From: Pontimicrobium aquaticum | GTDB lineage: Bacteria > Bacteroidota > Bacteroidia > Flavobacteriales > Flavobacteriaceae | Length of the DNA: 64,000 nt | Reading direction: 5' to 3' | NCBI RefSeq assembly: GCF_005047595.1 | Contig: NZ_SUPL01000008.1 | Coordinates: 1 to 64,000, forward strand | Part shown: positions 26,129 to 35,942 of the stretch, one piece after another | How the letters are laid out: each line of letters starts with the position of its first letter | Numbering within the stretch: the stretch's first letter is position 1 | Notes under the pieces: model-generated | Told to the model about the DNA's origin: nothing | The model's input: the letters and a program-made list of their open reading frames with translations, nothing else | Database searches by the model: none | Position numbers and translations under genes: made by a program

Positions 26129-29100
26129 ATGCGAAAAGTAAAAAACTTTAATTACAAGCTGGATTTAAAAGTAGCAGTTGCTTTATTGTTTTTTGCTATA
26201 AACTTCGTAAACGCTGATAATAATTTTTTTAAAACTGAGAATGTTAAAATCAGTATAAGCCTTAATAATGAATTTGTCTCAAATGCTTTGTCTGAGATTG
26301 AGTTAATAACAAACTTTAAATTCTTTTACAAGAATGAGGACATAGATCTAGAGCGAAGAGTCACATTCAAAGCTGTTGAAGAACCTATTAACTCTGTGTT
26401 ATTCAGGCTTTTTGAAGATATTGACTTGACCTTTAAGATTGTAAAAGAGAGAATTATCCTTAAGAAGGAAATACCTGTAAAAAACAACAAAATTCAAATA
26501 CAGGGAAAAATAGCAGATGCAACTACAGGAGCACCAATTACCTATGCTAATATTGAGGTTTTTGGTTCCCTTATAGGGACTTCAAGCAATGAACTTGGAG
26601 AATTTATTCTGGAAGTAGATTCGTTGCCAGCTACCATCGTTTTTTCGCATTTAAATTATGAGAAAAAAACAATTGAAATTTCACAGTTTTCTACCATAAA
26701 TGTACTACTGACACCATTAGTGAACAACTTAAATGAAGTTATGCTTTCTAGTGGTAAAAGAGATGATTATGCCTTTGAATTAGCCGAAAAGGCATTATCC
26801 ACAATGCGAAAGCTATCTGACAAGAAGAAATACGGAAAGCATTTTATAGACAAAAATCTAAAAACGGAGATGAGTACTCCGAATTTTCAGAAATAATCTA
26901 CGATGCTATCTACACTTCAGAAGGTATAGAAAAATGGGAGATTATAGAAGGAAGATACGCTTTAAAACCAGAGATGGTTAATAATAGTAATTTTACCCTT
27001 TTATCACGTATCCTAAAATCTATACAGCCCGAAACGGACTATTTGATATTTCCGTTGCGATTTAATGTAAGAAACTTTTATGATATAAAGATTATAGATA
27101 TGCTTTCTTCAGCAGATGGAGATTTAGCAACGTTATGGTTTAAACCTCTAGAAAATGTCATTGCTCCAATATTGGATGCCGAAGTTGTTATAAACACAAA
27201 AACCTATGACGTCTTAAAAGTTTTAGGTACTGTAGTTAATGATCATTTAGAGTTCATAAAATTTAAAGAAAAAAATACATTTATTAAAAACTATCAGCTT
27301 TCTTATGAAATGGTTTTTAAAAAGACTTCCAATCAGGAATTATTGATTGATTATATAAAAATTGACCATTCCTTTGATTATTATAGGGATGATGCGTTTT
27401 TAACCCATGTTATATCTACTTCTGATTTAACATTTTTTGAGCAGTATAAGCCAGATAATTCAAGAAGGATTAGAAACAAGTTTTGGAGAAAAAGTGATTG
27501 GGAAGCATTAAACAAAATAGGTTATAATGAAGCTTTTTGGAGAAATAACCCTATTGTAAAACGCACACCAGTAGAAGAAGAGGTTATAACATCTTTCGAA
27601 AAAGACAATGCTTTTGAATCTATTTTTTTAAACACCAAGGAACAAATTTCGTTTATGCAAAGTAATTTACGAGGCGATCTTTTTATTGAAAATTTTGATG
27701 GATTACTTAGAAAGTATAATAATTATAACCCAGTAGAAAAGGTGTTTTTACATACCGATAAAAATGTGTTTGTTGCTGGCGAAACTGTATGGTATAAAGC
27801 TTATGTGGTTTTAGGCGAATACCACCAGTTTTCTTTAGGAAGTAAAGTGTTGCATGTAGATTTAATAGACTCAAATAATAAAATTATTCTCTCCCAAACC
27901 CATAAAATAGTGGAAGGTCATGCGCAAGGATATCTTGAATTACCTAGTAATTTGCAAACTGGAGATTACCAACTTAGAGCCTATACTAATTGGATGCGGA
28001 ATTTTGATCAAGATTTCTTTTTCACAAAAAACATTAAACTATTAAATAAGGATAATGACAAAATAGAAAAATCTAATAGTCAAGAAGCTATCGATTTACA
28101 GTTCTTCCCTGAAGGAGGTTATGCAGTAAGTGGAATAAGCGGAAAAATTACTTTTAAGGCTATAGGAAGTGATGGACTTGGAAGAGATGTTAAAGGACAA
28201 ATAAAGAATTCTAAAGGAAAAACGGTCTTGTCAATAAATAGTATGTATAAAGGGATGGGTTTTTTTAGCTTGAAACCTGAAGCTAATGAAACCTATACAG
28301 CTATTTTAGATGATGGTTTAAAGTTTGATTTGCCCCAAATACAAGATAAGGGCTATGTTATGGTTGTAGATAATTTAAATACTAGAAATATAAAAGTAAA
28401 GGTGCAAGCAAGTAATGAGTTACGAAACAAGCCATTTTACATTATTGGCACCATGAACAATAATAAACAATATCAAGGTAGATTTAAATTTAATACAGAG
28501 TCCGTTATTGATTTTGAAATACCAAAAAGTAAACTTGCTAGTGGTGTCTTAACATTAACCCTTTTTGATGAACAAATGCGACCTTGGTGTGAAAGAGCTA
28601 TATTTATAAATAATAAAAATGAACTCACTATCGAAGCAGGGTTGAGTAAAAGTGATTTTAATAAAAGAGGCAAGTTTGAGTTAAAAGTGCATATTAAGGA
28701 TTCTTACGGAGCACCGTTATCTACTAAGTTTTCTGTAGCTGTAACTGATGCTGATAAAGTTGAAAAAGATAATAAGGATGCAAATATTTTAACTCACTTA
28801 TTGTTGCAGAGTGATATTAAAGGTCATGTCGAGAATTCAGGATATTACTTCAGTGATGATAAAAGATCTACAGCAGCTAAATTAGACTTAGTCATGTTAA
28901 CTCATGGTTGGCGAAAATTTAACTGGGAAGAGCTTGATAAAATAGATTTTAATTCCCTTAAAGAATTTCCTTTTGAAAGAGGATATACTATTTCCGGAAT
29001 TGCAACAAATATGCAAGATGTACCTTTAAAAAATAAAGCTTTGAAAATGATTGGCAAGTCTAAAGATGAATTAAAACTATATACAACAACAACAAATAAT

Positions 29101-29991
29101 GATGGAAGTTTTAGAATAGAAAATGTTGATAATTCAGGTTCGGTTGAATTAGCATTTAACGCTTATAATACTAAGGATGAGGCTATAAATACCAAAGTAG
29201 TATTAGTAGATAAAAATAAAGAGATAGAGTTACCTGTGCCAAACTTTAAAAACCATAAAGGAGGTTCGTATAATAGCAAAGCAATGCCATTTTTTGTATA
29301 TGAAGATGCTCAAATATTAGATGAAGTTCTAGTTAATGCTAAAAATAAAATCATTGAAAAACCTAAATATGCATCATCTCTTTATCATGTTGAACCCGAT
29401 AATACTATATTGGCTGATAATAATAGAAACGGGAATATATTATACCATATTGCGGATGTCTCTGGTATTGATGTTGTTTTTTTGTCGAATCAAGTTGTTA
29501 TAAGAGGAAACTCTTATGGGCCTTTATGGGTAATTGATGGTATGACGTTAAGAGAACCAAATGCAGATCTTAAAGTTCCAGATTATATTTATGGTATGGA
29601 TATGTCTAATGTAGAACGTATAGAAATTATTAAAAGTGCTTATAAAGCTGCAGTATATGGTCCAAGTGGGAAATACGGTGTTATTGCAATTTATACTAAA
29701 ACAGGGAAACTAAAACAAGATAATTCATTTACATCAAAACATTCTATTAATGGATTTTCAAAGTTTAAGGAGTTTTATTCTCCAAAATATGATGTTGACA
29801 TCAACATGAGTGATTATTCAGATAATAGAACCACACTTTATTGGAACCCTTCGGTTAAAACAGATAAAGACGGTAACGCTACCATTATTTTTTATAATTC
29901 AGATATAACCAATTCTATTGAAGTTGATGTTCAGGCGTTAAGTGAATATGGAGCTCCAGGAGCTTATTTGAGTACTTTTAAAGAAAAATAA
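26129..29991 (+). pseudogene. STN/MG2/TonB-plug protein split by a one-base frameshift
   Basis: Two reading frames form one protein. The first part (to the TAA ending at 26896) has a signal peptide, an STN signalling domain (about 30-110, fits the FecIR system) and a carboxypeptidase-regulatory-like domain. It goes out of frame in the T run 26842-26845. From there the -1 frame reads on without a stop: KSKNGDEYSEFSEIIYDA, then GIEKWEIIEGRYALK, reaching a TAA at 29991. Adding one T restores a frame of exactly 1288 codons. The second part carries an MG2-like domain (from KVFLHTDKNVFVAGETVWYKAY) and a TonB plug-like domain (VIDGMTLREPN, VERIEIIKSAYKAAVYGPSGKYGV), but no beta-barrel. It may be a real inactivating mutation or a homopolymer sequencing error; the rest of the frame is undecayed, which favours a recent event or error. 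Confidence 0.88.
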
Positions 29992-30015
29992 GTGGTTAGC
30001 TTACTTCTTAACCAC
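29992..30015. terminator. Hairpin between convergent genes, overlapping the lysA stop
   Basis: GTGGTTA (29992-29998) and TAACCAC (30009-30015) form a 7-bp stem in the nine-base gap and the end of lysA. There is no good T run, so termination strength is doubtful, but it is the only structure between these two convergent genes. Confidence 0.4.
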
Positions 30016-31233
30016 CGATTTCTTCTTACTCAAATCAACTGTCACTTGATTTGCTAATAAGTCATCAAACGTTTCATGCTTTCTTATTAAATGCGCTTTG
30101 TTGTTATACCATAACACTTCGGCAGGTCTAAACCTTGAGTTATAATTACTAGCCATAGTAAAACAATAAGCACCTGCATTTTTAAACGCTAAAATATCGC
30201 CTTCATTTATCTCATTAATACGTCTGTTGTTTGCAAAGGTATCTGTTTCGCATATATAACCAACAACCGAGTAAAAACGTTCTCTTCCATCTGGATTAGA
30301 AATATTCATTATTTCATGTTGAGAGCCATATAACATTGGTCTAATTAAATGATTAAATCCAGAGTCAACTTGAGCAAACACAGTAGATGTTGTTTGCTTA
30401 ACCACATTTACTTTTACTAAAAAGAAACCTGCTTCACTTACTAGAAACTTACCAGGTTCAAATGCTAGTGTTAATTCTTTACCATAGCTTTTACAAAATT
30501 CATTAAAGCGAGAGGTGAGTTTTTTTCCGAGTTCTTCAATATTTGTTTCAATATCTCCCTTTTTGTAAGGAACTTTAAATCCAGAGCCAAAATCAATAAA
30601 TTCTAGGTTCTTAAAGTTTTTAGCTGTTTCAAATAATATTTCACTGGCATATAAAAACACATCAATATCTAATATGTCACTTCCAGTATGCATATGAATA
30701 CCATTAATATGCATTTTGGTGTTTTCTACAATTCTTAAAATATGAGGGATTTGATGAATAGAAATGCCAAATTTAGAATCAATATGCCCAACTGAAATGT
30801 TTGTGTTGCCTCCAGCCATCACATGAGGATTTATTCTTATACACACAGGAATATCAGGATGTTTACTTCCAAACTGTTCTAATATCGATAAGTTATCAAT
30901 ATTAATCTGTACACCTAGTTTAGCAACTTCTTCAATTTCTTCAAGTGATACACCATTAGGAGTAAAAATAATGTTTTGCGCTTTAAAACCAGCAACTAAG
31001 CCTAATTGCACTTCTTGAATAGATACGGTGTCTAAACCAGACCCTAAATTCTTTAAAAATTTTAAAACCGAAATGTTAGACAAAGCTTTAGCAGCATAAT
31101 TTATTTTTAAATTCTTTACATTAGTAAACGCCGAGGTTAATCGTTTATACTGCGATTCTATTTTATGTGCATCATATACATAAACAGGGCTTCCAAGCTC
31201 TTGAGCGATGTTTAATAGTTGCTCTTTTTTCAT
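30001..31233 (-). CDS. lysA: Diaminopimelate decarboxylase
   Basis: A 410-residue PLP enzyme that converts meso-diaminopimelate to lysine, the last step of the DAP pathway. The PLP lysine is Lys49 in INYAAKA. Other motifs are HMHTGSDI (about 183), FIDFGSGFKVPY (about 210) and ICETDTF (about 335), which supplies the substrate-binding cysteine region of the alanine-racemase-like C-domain. The length suits the Bacteroidota form. dapD of the same pathway is at 54160-54975. It is convergent with the plug-domain pseudogene and diverges from sucC. Confidence 0.95.
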   Translation of the reverse strand: MKKEQLLNIAQELGSPVYVYDAHKIESQYKRLTSAFTNVKNLKINYAAKALSNISVLKFLKNLGSGLDTVSIQEVQLGLVAGFKAQNIIFTPNGVSLEEIEEVAKLGVQINIDNLSILEQFGSKHPDIPVCIRINPHVMAGGNTNISVGHIDSKFGISIHQIPHILRIVENTKMHINGIHMHTGSDILDIDVFLYASEILFETAKNFKNLEFIDFGSGFKVPYKKGDIETNIEELGKKLTSRFNEFCKSYGKELTLAFEPGKFLVSEAGFFLVKVNVVKQTTSTVFAQVDSGFNHLIRPMLYGSQHEIMNISNPDGRERFYSVVGYICETDTFANNRRINEINEGDILAFKNAGAYCFTMASNYNSRFRPAEVLWYNNKAHLIRKHETFDDLLANQVTVDLSKKKSVVKK

Positions 31234-31383
31234 GGTGATCTTTATTATTTATGCCTCAAATATATTTTATTAGTTTCAATTATTAATATAACATCATAAA
31301 AATATTAACAATTAAACTATTTGTTAATTATTTAACATGTCTAAAATTTCTTATTCATAATACCTCCATTACTAATTAAAATA

Positions 31384-31415
31384 TTAGTGTAATTAATAGC
31401 TATTATTTACATTTG
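31384..31415 (+). promoter_or_regulatory. Promoter of sucC
   Basis: TTAG (31384-31387), 20 bases, then TACATTTG (31408-31415), an exact -7 match, ending 25 bases before the sucC ATG. Confidence 0.6.
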
Positions 31416-31440
31416 CGCATCTTAAATTATTAAGCAAGTT

Positions 31441-32631
31441 ATGAATTTACACGAATATCAAGGAAAAGAATTATTAAACAGTTTTGGCGTACGTATCCAG
31501 AGAGGAATTGTTGCGCAAAATGCTGATGAAGCAGTAGCAGCAGCTAAGAAATTAACTGAAGATACTGGAACCGGATGGCACGTTATTAAGGCACAAGTTC
31601 ACGCAGGTGGTCGTGGAAAAGGTGGTGGTGTAAAATTAGCCAAAAGTCTTGATGATGTTAAAACTATAGCTAGTCAAATTATTGGAATGGATTTGGTAAC
31701 CCCTCAAACATCTGCCGAAGGAAAGCGTGTTCACCAAGTTTTAGTAGCTGAAGATGTTTATTACCCTGGAGATTCTGAGCCAGAAGAATATTATATGTCT
31801 GTTCTTTTAAATAGAGGAAATGGACGAAATATGATTATGTACTCTACTGAAGGAGGTATGGACATTGAAACAGTTGCAGAAGAAACACCACATTTAATTT
31901 TTACAGAAGAAATTGATCCTGCTACAGGAATTTTACCATTTCAAGCACGTAAAGTTGCTTTTAATTTAGGTTTATCTGGAACAGCATTTAAGGAGATGAC
32001 AAGATTTGTAACGTCATTATATACAGCCTATGTTAAATCTGATTCATCATTATTTGAAATCAACCCAGTTTTAAAAACCAGTGATGATAAAATTATGGCA
32101 GTTGATGCTAAAGTAACTTTAGATGATAATGCTTTATTTAGACATAAAGATTTAGCAGAATTACGTGATTTACGTGAAGAAAACCCAATTGAAGTTGAAG
32201 CAGGTGCATTAGGTCTAAACTATGTTGATTTAGATGGAAATGTTGGTTGTATGGTAAATGGAGCTGGATTAGCCATGGCGACTATGGACTTAATTAAACA
32301 AGCAGGTGGAGAGCCAGCAAACTTTTTAGATGTTGGTGGTACTGCAGATGCAGCTAGAGTAGAAGCAGCATTTAGAATTATTCTTAAAGATCCTAATGTT
32401 AAGGCTATCTTAATTAATATTTTTGGAGGAATTGTACGTTGTGACCGTGTTGCACAAGGTGTTATTGATGCCTATAAAAATATGGGGAACATTGAGGTGC
32501 CTATTATTGTAAGACTTCAAGGAACCAATGCAGATATAGCAAAAGAACTAATAGATAGCTCAGGGTTAGATGTGAAAAGTGCTGTTGAGTTTCAAGAAGC
32601 TGCCGACAAAGTACAAGCCGTTTTAGCTTAG
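31441..32631 (+). CDS. sucC: Succinyl-CoA synthetase (ADP-forming) beta subunit
   Basis: A 396-residue beta subunit of the TCA-cycle enzyme that makes ATP (or GTP) from succinyl-CoA. It opens with MNLHEYQGKELL and has the ATP-grasp loop HAGGRGKGGGVKLA, DVGGTADAARVEAAF and the closing INIFGGIVRCDRVA. The length is normal. The alpha-subunit gene is not adjacent, which is common in flavobacteria, where sucC and sucD are often separate. It has its own promoter and terminator. Confidence 0.98.
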   Translation: MNLHEYQGKELLNSFGVRIQRGIVAQNADEAVAAAKKLTEDTGTGWHVIKAQVHAGGRGKGGGVKLAKSLDDVKTIASQIIGMDLVTPQTSAEGKRVHQVLVAEDVYYPGDSEPEEYYMSVLLNRGNGRNMIMYSTEGGMDIETVAEETPHLIFTEEIDPATGILPFQARKVAFNLGLSGTAFKEMTRFVTSLYTAYVKSDSSLFEINPVLKTSDDKIMAVDAKVTLDDNALFRHKDLAELRDLREENPIEVEAGALGLNYVDLDGNVGCMVNGAGLAMATMDLIKQAGGEPANFLDVGGTADAARVEAAFRIILKDPNVKAILINIFGGIVRCDRVAQGVIDAYKNMGNIEVPIIVRLQGTNADIAKELIDSSGLDVKSAVEFQEAADKVQAVLA

Positions 32632-32655
32632 TTAACATATACATATATATTTATT

Positions 32656-32684
32656 AAGAGTAGTGTAACACACTACTCTTTTTT
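32656..32684 (+). terminator. Terminator after sucC
   Basis: AAGAGTAGTGT and ACACTACTCTT form an 11-bp perfect stem with an AAC loop, followed by a T run, 25 bases past the sucC stop. Confidence 0.92.
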
Positions 32685-32844
32685 GTTACATAATTTTGTA
32701 GTGTATTGAAACGCAGTATGTTAATTGAGTACTAATTAACGTTAAACATTAGTTAATAAACAAATAAATCTGTAACAATTGTTGTTTAAATACTGTCTAT
32801 AAGACATCAATCAATTTTATTTAATCAATTTAAAACGAACAATT

Positions 32845-33189
32845 ATGAGACAATTAAAAACATTACTGTTAGCTGTAACGTTAACTTTTAGCAGTGTACT
32901 TATAGCAAGTACAAATCCAGAAGACCCAACAAGTGAATTTTCAAAGATTACAGTTAATATTGAAAAGTTCCTTAAGAGTCCTAACTTTGATGTAAACCAT
33001 GAAATGAAAGCAAATGTTACTTTAACATTGAACAAAAACAACGAACTGGTTGTTTTGTGTGTTGACTCTGAGGATGATAAGATGGAAGGTTTTATAAAGA
33101 GTAGGTTAAACTACAAAAAAGTAGCCGGATCATACAGTACCCTAAAAGGAAAATTTATTGTACCTGTAAGAATAACTACGAGAGGATAA
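32845..33189 (+). CDS. Small exported protein, unknown function
   Basis: A 114-residue protein with a clear signal peptide (about 1-21, LLLAVTLTFSSVLIAS). The mature part is about 90 residues of predicted beta/alpha mix, with SKITVNIEKFLKSPNF, an alternating strand VTLTLNKNNELVVLCV and a basic tail ending RITTRG. It resembles short exported proteins seen in many flavobacteria next to housekeeping genes, but I cannot name a domain. It is monocistronic: a terminator lies on each side. Confidence 0.8.
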   Translation: MRQLKTLLLAVTLTFSSVLIASTNPEDPTSEFSKITVNIEKFLKSPNFDVNHEMKANVTLTLNKNNELVVLCVDSEDDKMEGFIKSRLNYKKVAGSYSTLKGKFIVPVRITTRG

Positions 33190-33210
33190 ATCTTTATTTG
33201 AATTAGTCAA

Positions 33211-33243
33211 AAAAACTCCTAAATTATATTTAGGAGTTTTTTT
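33211..33243 (+). terminator. Terminator after the small exported protein gene
   Basis: AAAAACTCCTAAA and TTTAGGAGTTTTT form a strong stem with a short AT loop and a T run. Confidence 0.92.
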
Positions 33244-33457
33244 ATGTTTTATAGGGTTACAAATTAGCTTTAAATAAGTGAAAAAAATGTAACGAATAAC
33301 GAATAGTAGATTAATTTAGTATATCAGTTAATTGTTTTTAAATCTCTAAAAATCAATATTTTGTATATAAAAGACATATTAAGTCAAAAAAAACACGATA
33401 AAAAGACGTCTTTTTTTCGATGAGATACATTATATCTACGATTATAAAAGGACAATT

Positions 33458-33901
33458 ATGCCTAATTTTATGAAATCAATAATTAATTCTCACTCAGCCA
33501 TGATAAATCGTGTTGAAAAGTTAAGTTTGCTGTCCGAGATGATAGCATTCGCAAGAATTGATAATAGCTTAAAAGAAATAGAATATAATTTTTTACTTGG
33601 AGTTGCTAAGCAATTGGAAATTACGAGAGAAGATTTTGATTACCTATTAGATAATCCCGTTACACATATTCATTTAAAATCCCATAGTGAACGCATCGTT
33701 CAGTTTCACAGATTGGTGTTGTTAATGAATTTGGATGAAGAAGTTGCAGAGAAAGATCTCATAAGACTTCATAATTTTGGATTAAGAATGGGATTAGGTC
33801 ACGAAGCCATTAATAGGGTTTTAGATTTAATGGAAAGTTTTCCTCATAAAATCATCCCTCCTGATTTCTTAATAGACATATTTAAAACTCAGTATAATTA
33901 A
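33458..33901 (+). CDS. TerB-like helical protein
   Basis: A 147-residue all-helical protein resembling the TerB/DUF533 fold: LSLLSEMIAFARIDNSLKEIEYNFL corresponds to the first helices with acidic metal-binding-type residues, and LGHEAINRVLDLM to the last. Similar proteins sit beside uvrB in flavobacteria and are sometimes wrongly labelled as UvrB. It is convergent with uvrB here, with 19 bases between the stops. The function is unknown. An ATG four codons further in (33470) is an alternative start. Confidence 0.7.
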   Translation: MPNFMKSIINSHSAMINRVEKLSLLSEMIAFARIDNSLKEIEYNFLLGVAKQLEITREDFDYLLDNPVTHIHLKSHSERIVQFHRLVLLMNLDEEVAEKDLIRLHNFGLRMGLGHEAINRVLDLMESFPHKIIPPDFLIDIFKTQYN

Positions 33902-33920
33902 ACAATACACTATAGAGCAA

Positions 33921-35924
33921 CTATACTTTTAATTGATTCAGCTTGGTTTGATAAGCCTTAATTTCATCCCTCACTTTTGCAGCAAGCATAAAGTCTAATT
34001 CTTTTGCTGCCTGCTCCATAAGTTTGCGTTTTTCACGAATCTTTTTTTCTAGTTCTGGTTTTGTTAAATACTCACTTTCGGGTTCTGCTGCTTTTTGAGC
34101 TTCAAGTTCGTAGTAGTAAGTACTCACAGAGTTTTTGGTAAGTGCGTTATTCAGGCTTTTGTTTAAAGCTTTAGGTGTAATGTTATTGGCTGTGTTGTAA
34201 GCAATTTGCTTTTCACGACGATAATTAGTTTCGTCAATGGTTTTTTGCATGCTTTTGGTAATTTTATCGGCATACATAATAGCTTTTCCGTTAAGATGTC
34301 TTGCGGCTCTACCAACTGTTTGTGTTAACGACCTTGCCGAACGTAAAAATCCTTCTTTATCTGCGTCAAGTATTGTTACTAGAGATACTTCTGGTAAATC
34401 TAGTCCTTCACGTAATAGGTTTACGCCAACTAATACGTCGAATAAGCCTTTACGTAAGTCTTGCATAATTTCAACGCGTTCTAAAGTGTCCACATCACTA
34501 TGTATATAACGTACACGAATTTGAATTCTAGCTAAATATTTAGTCAATTCTTCAGCCATACGTTTAGTAAGTGTTGTTACTAATATACGTTCATCTTTTT
34601 CAACACGTTGTTGTATTTCTTCTATTAAATCGTCTATTTGATTTAAACTCGGTCGCACTTCAATAATTGGATCTAACAATCCTGTTGGACGAATAACCTG
34701 CTCAACATACATACCATCTGTTTTTTGTAATTCATAATCGGCTGGAGTAGCACTTACGTAAATCACTTGATTCTGTAAAGCTTCAAATTCTTCAAATTTT
34801 AACGGACGGTTATCCATAGCAGCTGGTAATCTAAAACCATATTCTACTAAATTTTCTTTTCTACTTCTGTCTCCTCCATACATAGCATGTACTTGCGAAA
34901 TAGTAACATGACTTTCATCTACCACCATTAAGTAATCGTCTGGAAAATAATCTAATAAACAGAAGGGTCTTGAACCAGGTTGCCTGCCATCTAAATAACG
35001 CGAATAGTTCTCAATACCAGAACAGTAACCCAACTCACGAATCATTTCTAAATCAAATTCGGTACGTTCTTTTAAGCGTTTAGCTTCTAAGTGTTTTCCA
35101 ATTTCTTTAAAATAATCGTATTGCTTTACTAAATCGTCCTGAATATCCTTTATGGCATTTTGTAATACATCTGGTGAGGTAACAAACATATTGGCTGGAT
35201 AAATGGTAAGCCTATCATATTTTTCGATGATTTCGTTAGTTTGAATATTGAAGGCTTCAATGTCTTCTATTTCATCACCAAAAAAATGAATTCTGAAAGC
35301 ATCATCAGCATAACTTGGAAAAATATCTACTGTATCACCTTTTATTCTGAAGTTTCCATGATTGAATTCTCCTTCGGTTCTAGAGTATAAACTTTGTACT
35401 AATTGATGCAATAGTGTTGTTCTGGAAATTACTTGATCACGTTCAAGAGTGATAACATTTTTTTGAAACTCCACAGGATTACCAATACCATATAAGCAAG
35501 ACACAGATGCTACTACCAACACGTCTCTTCTTCCTGAAAGCAAAGAAGAGGTAGTGCTTAATCTCATTTTTTCTATTTCCTCGTTAATAGAAAGATCTTT
35601 TTCTATATAAACTCCTGATACTGGAATGTAAGCTTCTGGTTGGTAATAGTCATAATACGACACAAAATATTCTACTGCATTATTTGGGAAGAATTGTTTG
35701 AACTCAGAATATAATTGTGCTGCAAGGGTTTTGTTATGAGCCAATACAAGCGTAGGACGTTGGACTTCCTCAACTACATTAGCAACCGTAAATGTTTTTC
35801 CTGAGCCTGTTACACCAAGGAGGGTTTGGTATTTTTCGTTAGAATTAATACCATTAGACAATTGTTTTATAGCCTCAGGTTGATCACCAGTTGGACTAAA
35901 ATCTGATTCAATTTTAAAGCGCAT
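33921..35924 (-). CDS. uvrB: Excinuclease ABC subunit B
   Basis: A 667-residue DNA-repair helicase-like protein that verifies damage and directs UvrC incision. Walker A GVTGSGKT is at residues 37-44. The beta-hairpin region contains VSYYDYYQPEAYIP, helicase motifs VVDESHVTI and GRAARHLNGK follow, and the UVR domain for UvrC contact is at the C-terminus (LEKKIREKRKLMEQAAKELDFMLAAKVRDEI region). Length and motifs are complete. It lies just downstream of a T9SS surface-protein gene on the same strand (19 bases). Confidence 0.98.
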   Translation of the reverse strand: MRFKIESDFSPTGDQPEAIKQLSNGINSNEKYQTLLGVTGSGKTFTVANVVEEVQRPTLVLAHNKTLAAQLYSEFKQFFPNNAVEYFVSYYDYYQPEAYIPVSGVYIEKDLSINEEIEKMRLSTTSSLLSGRRDVLVVASVSCLYGIGNPVEFQKNVITLERDQVISRTTLLHQLVQSLYSRTEGEFNHGNFRIKGDTVDIFPSYADDAFRIHFFGDEIEDIEAFNIQTNEIIEKYDRLTIYPANMFVTSPDVLQNAIKDIQDDLVKQYDYFKEIGKHLEAKRLKERTEFDLEMIRELGYCSGIENYSRYLDGRQPGSRPFCLLDYFPDDYLMVVDESHVTISQVHAMYGGDRSRKENLVEYGFRLPAAMDNRPLKFEEFEALQNQVIYVSATPADYELQKTDGMYVEQVIRPTGLLDPIIEVRPSLNQIDDLIEEIQQRVEKDERILVTTLTKRMAEELTKYLARIQIRVRYIHSDVDTLERVEIMQDLRKGLFDVLVGVNLLREGLDLPEVSLVTILDADKEGFLRSARSLTQTVGRAARHLNGKAIMYADKITKSMQKTIDETNYRREKQIAYNTANNITPKALNKSLNNALTKNSVSTYYYELEAQKAAEPESEYLTKPELEKKIREKRKLMEQAAKELDFMLAAKVRDEIKAYQTKLNQLKV

Positions 35925-35942
35925 ATTACAAATCTAAAGTAA

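Noticed and set aside
26829-26896. Programmed -1 ribosomal frameshift in the STN/plug protein
   Set aside because: There is no classical X-XXY-YYZ slippery heptamer and no clear downstream pseudoknot, and relatives of this type that I know are encoded in one frame. A deleted base is simpler.
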